Shown: piece by piece, positions 60,127 through 64,000 of the stretch
Numbering within the stretch: position 1 is the first letter of the stretch
How the letters are laid out: every line of letters starts with the position of its first letter
Source of the DNA: Nitrincola lacisaponensis
Lineage (GTDB): Bacteria > Pseudomonadota > Gammaproteobacteria > Pseudomonadales > Balneatricaceae
Length of the DNA: 64,000 nt
Direction: 5' to 3'
Assembly: GCF_000691225.1 (NCBI RefSeq)
Contig: NZ_JMSZ01000016.1
Coordinates: forward strand, 682,001-746,000
Notes under the pieces: generated by a model
The model's database searches: none
What the model was told of the DNA's origin: nothing
What the model saw: the letters and a program-made list of their open reading frames with translations, nothing else
Made by a program: the position numbers and the translations under genes

Positions 60127-61035
60127 ATGCAGGATTTAAATGATCTTTATTACTTTGTGCAGGTGGTTGAGCATCAGGGGTTTGCACCTGCAGGACGCGC
60201 TCTGGGCATTGCCAAGTCCAAGCTCAGTCGTCGTGTTGCACTTCTGGAAGAGCGCTTGGGTGTGCGGCTATTACAGCGCTCCAGTAGGCGTTTTCAAGTT
60301 ACAGATGTAGGCCTGCATTATCTGGAGCATTGTCGAGCCATGATGGTTGAGGCTGAGGCTGCTCAACTGGCAATTGATCAGGCCAGAGCTGAACCCTGTG
60401 GCAATATTCGGTTAACGTGTCCGGTTGGATTGCTGCACTTTCATGTGGCCGATATGTTGGCTGAGTTTATGTTGCTATACCCCAAAGTGACCGTACATCT
60501 GGAGGCGACGAATCGCCGTGTTGACTTGCTTGCCGAAGGTGTGGATTTAGCACTCAGGGTGAGGCCGTTACCATTAGAAAGTAGTGATTTGGTATTGAGG
60601 GTATTGTCGGACCGGGGACAGTGTCTGGTTGTGAGCCCTGAACTGCTTGAGCGACAGGGAGGGTTTCCGGTAAAGCCAGATGATCTGTGTATATGGCCCA
60701 GTATGAGTCGAGCAAATGCCGAAGAGCAGCATCAGTGGTATTTACAGCATAGTGATGGAAGGCTGTTAAAATTACCTTTCAGGCCACGTTATACCACTAC
60801 GGATATGCTGGCGCTCAAGACCGCTGCTATGGCGGGTGTTGGTGTGGTTCAGCTGCCGTTATTGATGGTGCAGAAAGAGTTTGATGCTAAGCGCCTGATC
60901 CACTTGCTGCCTGAGTGGGAGCCTCGACGTGAAGTTATTCATCTGGTTTTTCCTTCTCGCCGGGGAATGTTGCCAGCAATCCGGGCACTGATCGACTTTC
61001 TGGTCGAGCGTTATGCTCGAATAATGGAACAGTAG
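60127..61035 (+). CDS. LysR-family regulator 1
   Basis: A 302-residue LysR-type regulator: helix-turn-helix LNDLYYFVQVVEHQGFAPAG then RALGIAKSKLSRRVALLEER, and a substrate-binding-like C-terminal domain from about 90. ATG 60127 is preferred over ATG 60124 because GGAGGG ends at 60123. It is divergent from the YcaC-like hydrolase and upstream of a doxX gene, both of which are likely targets. Confidence 0.88.
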   Translation: MQDLNDLYYFVQVVEHQGFAPAGRALGIAKSKLSRRVALLEERLGVRLLQRSSRRFQVTDVGLHYLEHCRAMMVEAEAAQLAIDQARAEPCGNIRLTCPVGLLHFHVADMLAEFMLLYPKVTVHLEATNRRVDLLAEGVDLALRVRPLPLESSDLVLRVLSDRGQCLVVSPELLERQGGFPVKPDDLCIWPSMSRANAEEQHQWYLQHSDGRLLKLPFRPRYTTTDMLALKTAAMAGVGVVQLPLLMVQKEFDAKRLIHLLPEWEPRREVIHLVFPSRRGMLPAIRALIDFLVERYARIMEQ

Positions 61036-61188
61036 CGCTGCAGATATATTATTCTATTTAATAGATCGTTTTGATTCTAAATATCCAATTTTTTGATTCA
61101 TAGAGACGCTCTAAGCTTACCCTATCGATCACTGACTGAGGCTTGCTCAAGCAGGACGACATCATCCAAATAGATAGAGGGTAAAACC

Positions 61189-61638
61189 ATGGCTAATGCA
61201 ATGACATTGTTGAATAAAGTGACAGCTACCAATGCAGGTTGGGGAGCTTTGATGCTGCGGGTTCCGATCGGAATTATTTTTGCTGCGCATGGGGCGCAAA
61301 AACTGTTCGGCTGGTTTGGGGGTTACGGCTTGGCGGGAACGGGCGGCTGGATGGAAAGCATTGGGCTGGCTCCAGGGGTATTGATGGCCTTTTTAGCCGG
61401 AGCGGCAGAGTTTTTTGGTGGTATTGCACTGATTCTGGGAGTATTGACGCGTCCGGCCGCAGCGGTGTTGGCGATCACAATGCTGGTGGCAATTTTTGCG
61501 GTACATTTTGAGAACGGCCTTTTCATGAGTAACAATGGTTATGAGTTTGGTTTGGCACTGATGGCTGCCAGTGTGTCTCTGGCATTCAGTGGTGCCGGCA
61601 GGGCGTCTGTTGATGCGGTGCTGGCCCGGATGCATTAA
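61189..61638 (+). CDS. DoxX-family membrane protein
   Basis: A 149-residue protein with four predicted transmembrane helices and the DoxX signature FAAHGAQKLFGWFGGYGLAG near residues 31-50, then FLAGAAEFFGGIALILGVLT. Members are linked to oxidative-stress and thiol homeostasis, with no defined enzyme activity. AGAGGGTAA precedes the ATG. Transcription ends at the hairpin at 61655-61678. Confidence 0.9.
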   Translation: MANAMTLLNKVTATNAGWGALMLRVPIGIIFAAHGAQKLFGWFGGYGLAGTGGWMESIGLAPGVLMAFLAGAAEFFGGIALILGVLTRPAAAVLAITMLVAIFAVHFENGLFMSNNGYEFGLALMAASVSLAFSGAGRASVDAVLARMH

Positions 61639-61654
61639 ACCGACTTGTGTATCG

Positions 61655-61678
61655 ACCCGGCTCAGGCCGGGTTTTATT
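61655..61678 (+). terminator. Terminator after doxX
   Basis: ACCCGG (61655-61660), loop CTCAGG, CCGGGT (61667-61672), followed by TTTTATT. It is a compact Rho-independent terminator 17 bases after the doxX stop. Confidence 0.75.
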
Positions 61679-61702
61679 CTGTGTTGAGTTCAGGAGAAAA
61701 GC

Positions 61703-62584
61703 ATGGCGCGTTCAACGCTGGAGCAGTGGCGAATGTTTAAGGCCGTAGCCGAGCATGGTGGTTTTCATCAGGCCGCTGAGGCTGTTTTCAAGAGTCAGTC
61801 CAGTATTCATCATGCTGTGCATAAGCTTGAAGATGTGTTGGGCGTTCAGTTGTTTCAGGTCGAAGGACGTAAAACCCATTTGAGTGCCGCCGGTCAGCAA
61901 CTGCTGAGGCGTATCAATTTCTTGCTGGCAGAAGCTGAGCGAATGGAGCAGGTGGCTCTGAATCTGCAGGCAGGAGTGGAGTCAACACTGAGCATTGCTG
62001 TAGATGATGCATTTCCTCGGGATATTTTGTATCAGACGCTGAGCGCTGTATCGCATGAGTATCCGTTGATTCGGATTGACCTGATGGAGACGGTACTCTC
62101 CGGTGCAAATGAATTGTTGGCGCAGGGAAAGGTTGAAATTGCGGTTTCGCCTTTTACCTTGGCAGATAATCTCAGTGAGGATATTTGCCAGGTTGAGTTT
62201 ATCGCTGTGGCAGGGAGTGAGCATCCGTTGAATCAATTGGGGCGTGAGCTGACGCTGGAGGATTTGAAAAGCTGCCGTCAGATTGTGTTGCGCGATTCAG
62301 GAAAAGCACGTGATAAAGAGCATGGCTGGCTGGGATCTGAACAGCGTTGGACTGTGAGTCATGTGGGGACTTCTATCGAGTTGTTGTTGAAGCAGCTTGG
62401 TTTTGCCTGGTTGCCACACCATGCCGTGAAACCCTATCTGGACAAGGGACAGCTAAAAGCGCTGGTGTTGCCACGGGGGAATTGTCGCAGCTCGACTTTT
62501 TATCTGAATTTTAATGATGCGGATACTCTGGGACCGGTAGCCCGTACATTCCTCGGGCATTTGCGTTATTTAACGCAGGATTAG
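61703..62584 (+). CDS. LysR-family regulator 2
   Basis: A 293-residue LysR-type regulator with helix-turn-helix WRMFKAVAEHGGFHQAAEAV then FKSQSSIHHAVHKLEDVLG, and a C-terminal sensor domain. CAGGAGAAAAG precedes the ATG. No obvious divergent partner exists; the adjacent doxX gene is on the same strand, separated by a terminator. Target unknown. Confidence 0.87.
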   Translation: MARSTLEQWRMFKAVAEHGGFHQAAEAVFKSQSSIHHAVHKLEDVLGVQLFQVEGRKTHLSAAGQQLLRRINFLLAEAERMEQVALNLQAGVESTLSIAVDDAFPRDILYQTLSAVSHEYPLIRIDLMETVLSGANELLAQGKVEIAVSPFTLADNLSEDICQVEFIAVAGSEHPLNQLGRELTLEDLKSCRQIVLRDSGKARDKEHGWLGSEQRWTVSHVGTSIELLLKQLGFAWLPHHAVKPYLDKGQLKALVLPRGNCRSSTFYLNFNDADTLGPVARTFLGHLRYLTQD

Positions 62585-62711
62585 GTGATTGGGAATGCTT
62601 TTTCGATTTGGCTGTTCCCGGTCCATTTGCCATACAGACAGAACGTGACGATACTGCTGATTGATAACTTTCAGGCCACCGGTTTAAGTTAACTGAGCAG
62701 GAAGAGCGAAT

Positions 62712-64000
62712 TTGAACAGCTCAAGCAGACTGTTTAGCTATATGCGTCGACAATTCACAACCACGCAAAGTATGTTTATGCGTGGTGCGAGTGTAGCCTG
62801 CTTTCTCCTGTTGGTTCAGTTAGGCGGATTGGGTGAACGCCTTGGCTTTAGTGAATATGACGTTTTGAGTGTTTTGACTGCAGTACCGCCACCTTCACAA
62901 GGCGTGGTCATCATTGGCATTGATGATCCCTCTTTTCTCGAGCTCGATCTGTCTCCTCCTTTACCTCGCCGTTTGTATGCTCAACTGATTGAGGCGGTAG
63001 TAGAGGCTGATGCAAAGAGCCTGGGGATCGATCTGCTGTTTTCCGAGCCTCAAGGTCCGGATGACGACCTCCGGATGGAGCAGGCGTTATTTGCTGCAGA
63101 TAAACAAGGGATAGCGGTTGTATTGGCTGGTGCCAGGGTTGAGGTGACTTCAACACAGGTGCAGTCTTACACACAGCACCTTTTGCCCATTTATGCAGAT
63201 GTTCCGGTTGGTTATGTGAATCACCTGGCGGATGTGGACAGGGTGGTGCGGCGTATTTCCACTGATACACACAGCTTTTGGCATCAGGTCACTGAGTTAT
63301 CCGGAGTGGAGTATTGGCCACCGCCACCCGGAGCTCGGCTTCGCTATTATGCTCCAGAGGTTGACCTGGACTATGTGCAGTTTACCCAGGCATTGTTCCC
63401 TGATAAAAATCTGCCGCCGAATGCCTTCCGGGACAGGCTGCTGTTACTGGGTGTTAATACTCCGGTTTCAGGAGTAGACCGTTTTCCAACCCCCTTTGGT
63501 GACCATGAAATTGCCGGTGTGGCGCTACATGCGACAGCCATAAACAATGCGTTATTCAATGACTGGATTGCAACACAACCACTTTGGGTGACGCTGGTCT
63601 CCACCACTCTTGTGTTGCTGGCCCTGATGATCGCTACCCGGCAGTGGAAGCCGGGACATGCTGCATGGGTGTTGCTCTGTAGTCTTGTTCTGCTCTGTGC
63701 TGGTGTCATTTGGCAGTTTTATCTGGGCTGGTGGTGGTTGCTTTGGCCATCCGTATTGGGAGCCATTTTTCTGTATAACTATGATGCAGCCACAAATTAC
63801 TGGGTTGAGTGGCGGCGTAAGGAGCAGCTGCGCGAGCTTTTTTCAAGCTATGTTCCCTCTGCAATTGTAGACCAGTTGACTCAGCAACACATGGCACCGG
63901 TTACCAGTGGAGAGAAACGCGAGTTGACTATTTTGTTTGCAGATTTGGCTGGGTTCACCGCTGCGAATGAAGTCATGAGTCCAGATGAAGTGGCGACTGC
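62712..64000 (+). CDS. CHASE2-domain class III adenylate/guanylate cyclase (partial)
   Basis: The gene runs off the window. Residues 1-45 include one membrane segment (SVACFLLLVQLGGLG), followed by an extracytoplasmic CHASE2 sensor domain beginning VVIIGIDDPSFLELD near 65-79, further membrane segments near 290-360 (for example VTLVSTTLVLLALMIAT), and the start of a nucleotide cyclase domain, RELTILFADLAGFTAANE, near 404-421. The start is TTG 62712, with AGGAAGAG upstream, or ATG 62742, which would shorten the N-terminus by ten residues. It should make a cyclic nucleotide in response to an external signal. Confidence 0.85.
   Translation, partial: MNSSSRLFSYMRRQFTTTQSMFMRGASVACFLLLVQLGGLGERLGFSEYDVLSVLTAVPPPSQGVVIIGIDDPSFLELDLSPPLPRRLYAQLIEAVVEADAKSLGIDLLFSEPQGPDDDLRMEQALFAADKQGIAVVLAGARVEVTSTQVQSYTQHLLPIYADVPVGYVNHLADVDRVVRRISTDTHSFWHQVTELSGVEYWPPPPGARLRYYAPEVDLDYVQFTQALFPDKNLPPNAFRDRLLLLGVNTPVSGVDRFPTPFGDHEIAGVALHATAINNALFNDWIATQPLWVTLVSTTLVLLALMIATRQWKPGHAAWVLLCSLVLLCAGVIWQFYLGWWWLLWPSVLGAIFLYNYDAATNYWVEWRRKEQLRELFSSYVPSAIVDQLTQQHMAPVTSGEKRELTILFADLAGFTAANEVMSPDEVAT

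Overview
The window reads as chromosome of a gammaproteobacterium. The order thrS-infC-rpmI-rplT-pheS-pheT-ihfA-merR-tRNA-Pro is the arrangement I know from Pseudomonas and related marine genera. polB, rimK, lutABC, a long-form leuA and an lrp-like gene fit the same group. A lower mevalonate pathway is uncommon in gammaproteobacteria and points away from Pseudomonas itself. Genus and species cannot be fixed from sequence alone; a marine, aromatic-degrading lineage is my inference.

Layout. 1-5292: two GHMP kinases, diphosphomevalonate decarboxylase and DNA polymerase II in one chain of overlapping genes. 5473-7424: rimK and a zinc hydrolase of the AspA/AstE family, closed by a strong terminator. 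7615-21607: a complete phenol catabolic cluster. It has a sigma54 promoter, a six-component phenol hydroxylase (dmpKLMNOP), ferredoxin dmpQ, catechol 2,3-dioxygenase dmpB, the dehydrogenase branch of meta-cleavage (dmpC, E, F, G, H, I), an outer-membrane channel, and the DmpR-type sigma54 activator facing back toward them. The hydrolase gene dmpD is absent, so ring-cleavage products can only pass through the dehydrogenase/tautomerase/decarboxylase branch. 21730-25416: lutABC and a divergent GntR/FCD regulator. 25384-27710: leuA and a divergent Lrp/AsnC regulator. 27887-35372: translation genes (infC with an AUU start), ihfA, a MerR regulator and tRNA-Pro(GGG).

35373-56536 is an accessory defence island directly after tRNA-Pro. 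In order it holds: a small SOS-box-controlled ORF that looks like a broken umuD; an AAA ATPase; a WYL-domain regulator; a secreted LprI-like protein; a sigma54 activator whose N-terminal domain resembles the CARF domain of RtcR; a type I restriction-modification operon (hsdR, a YhcG/DUF1016 nuclease, rmuC, hsdM, hsdS); an ATPase stub; a 1955-residue DUF4011/SF1-helicase/Vsr-like-nuclease/DUF3320 protein; a 5'-nucleotidase; and a second ATPase stub. A textbook sigma54 -24/-12 element lies between the CARF-like activator gene and hsdR. The simplest reading is that a nucleotide-type signal sensed by the CARF-like domain switches on the restriction operon through sigma54. This is the most interesting system in the window. 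The helicase/nuclease plus nucleotidase pair is a second candidate defence unit.

56694-64000 returns to ordinary chromosome: an enoyl-CoA hydratase-like protein lacking both usual catalytic glutamates, two pirins, a YcaC-like isochorismatase-family hydrolase, two LysR regulators, a DoxX membrane protein, and a CHASE2-type adenylate cyclase cut by the window end.
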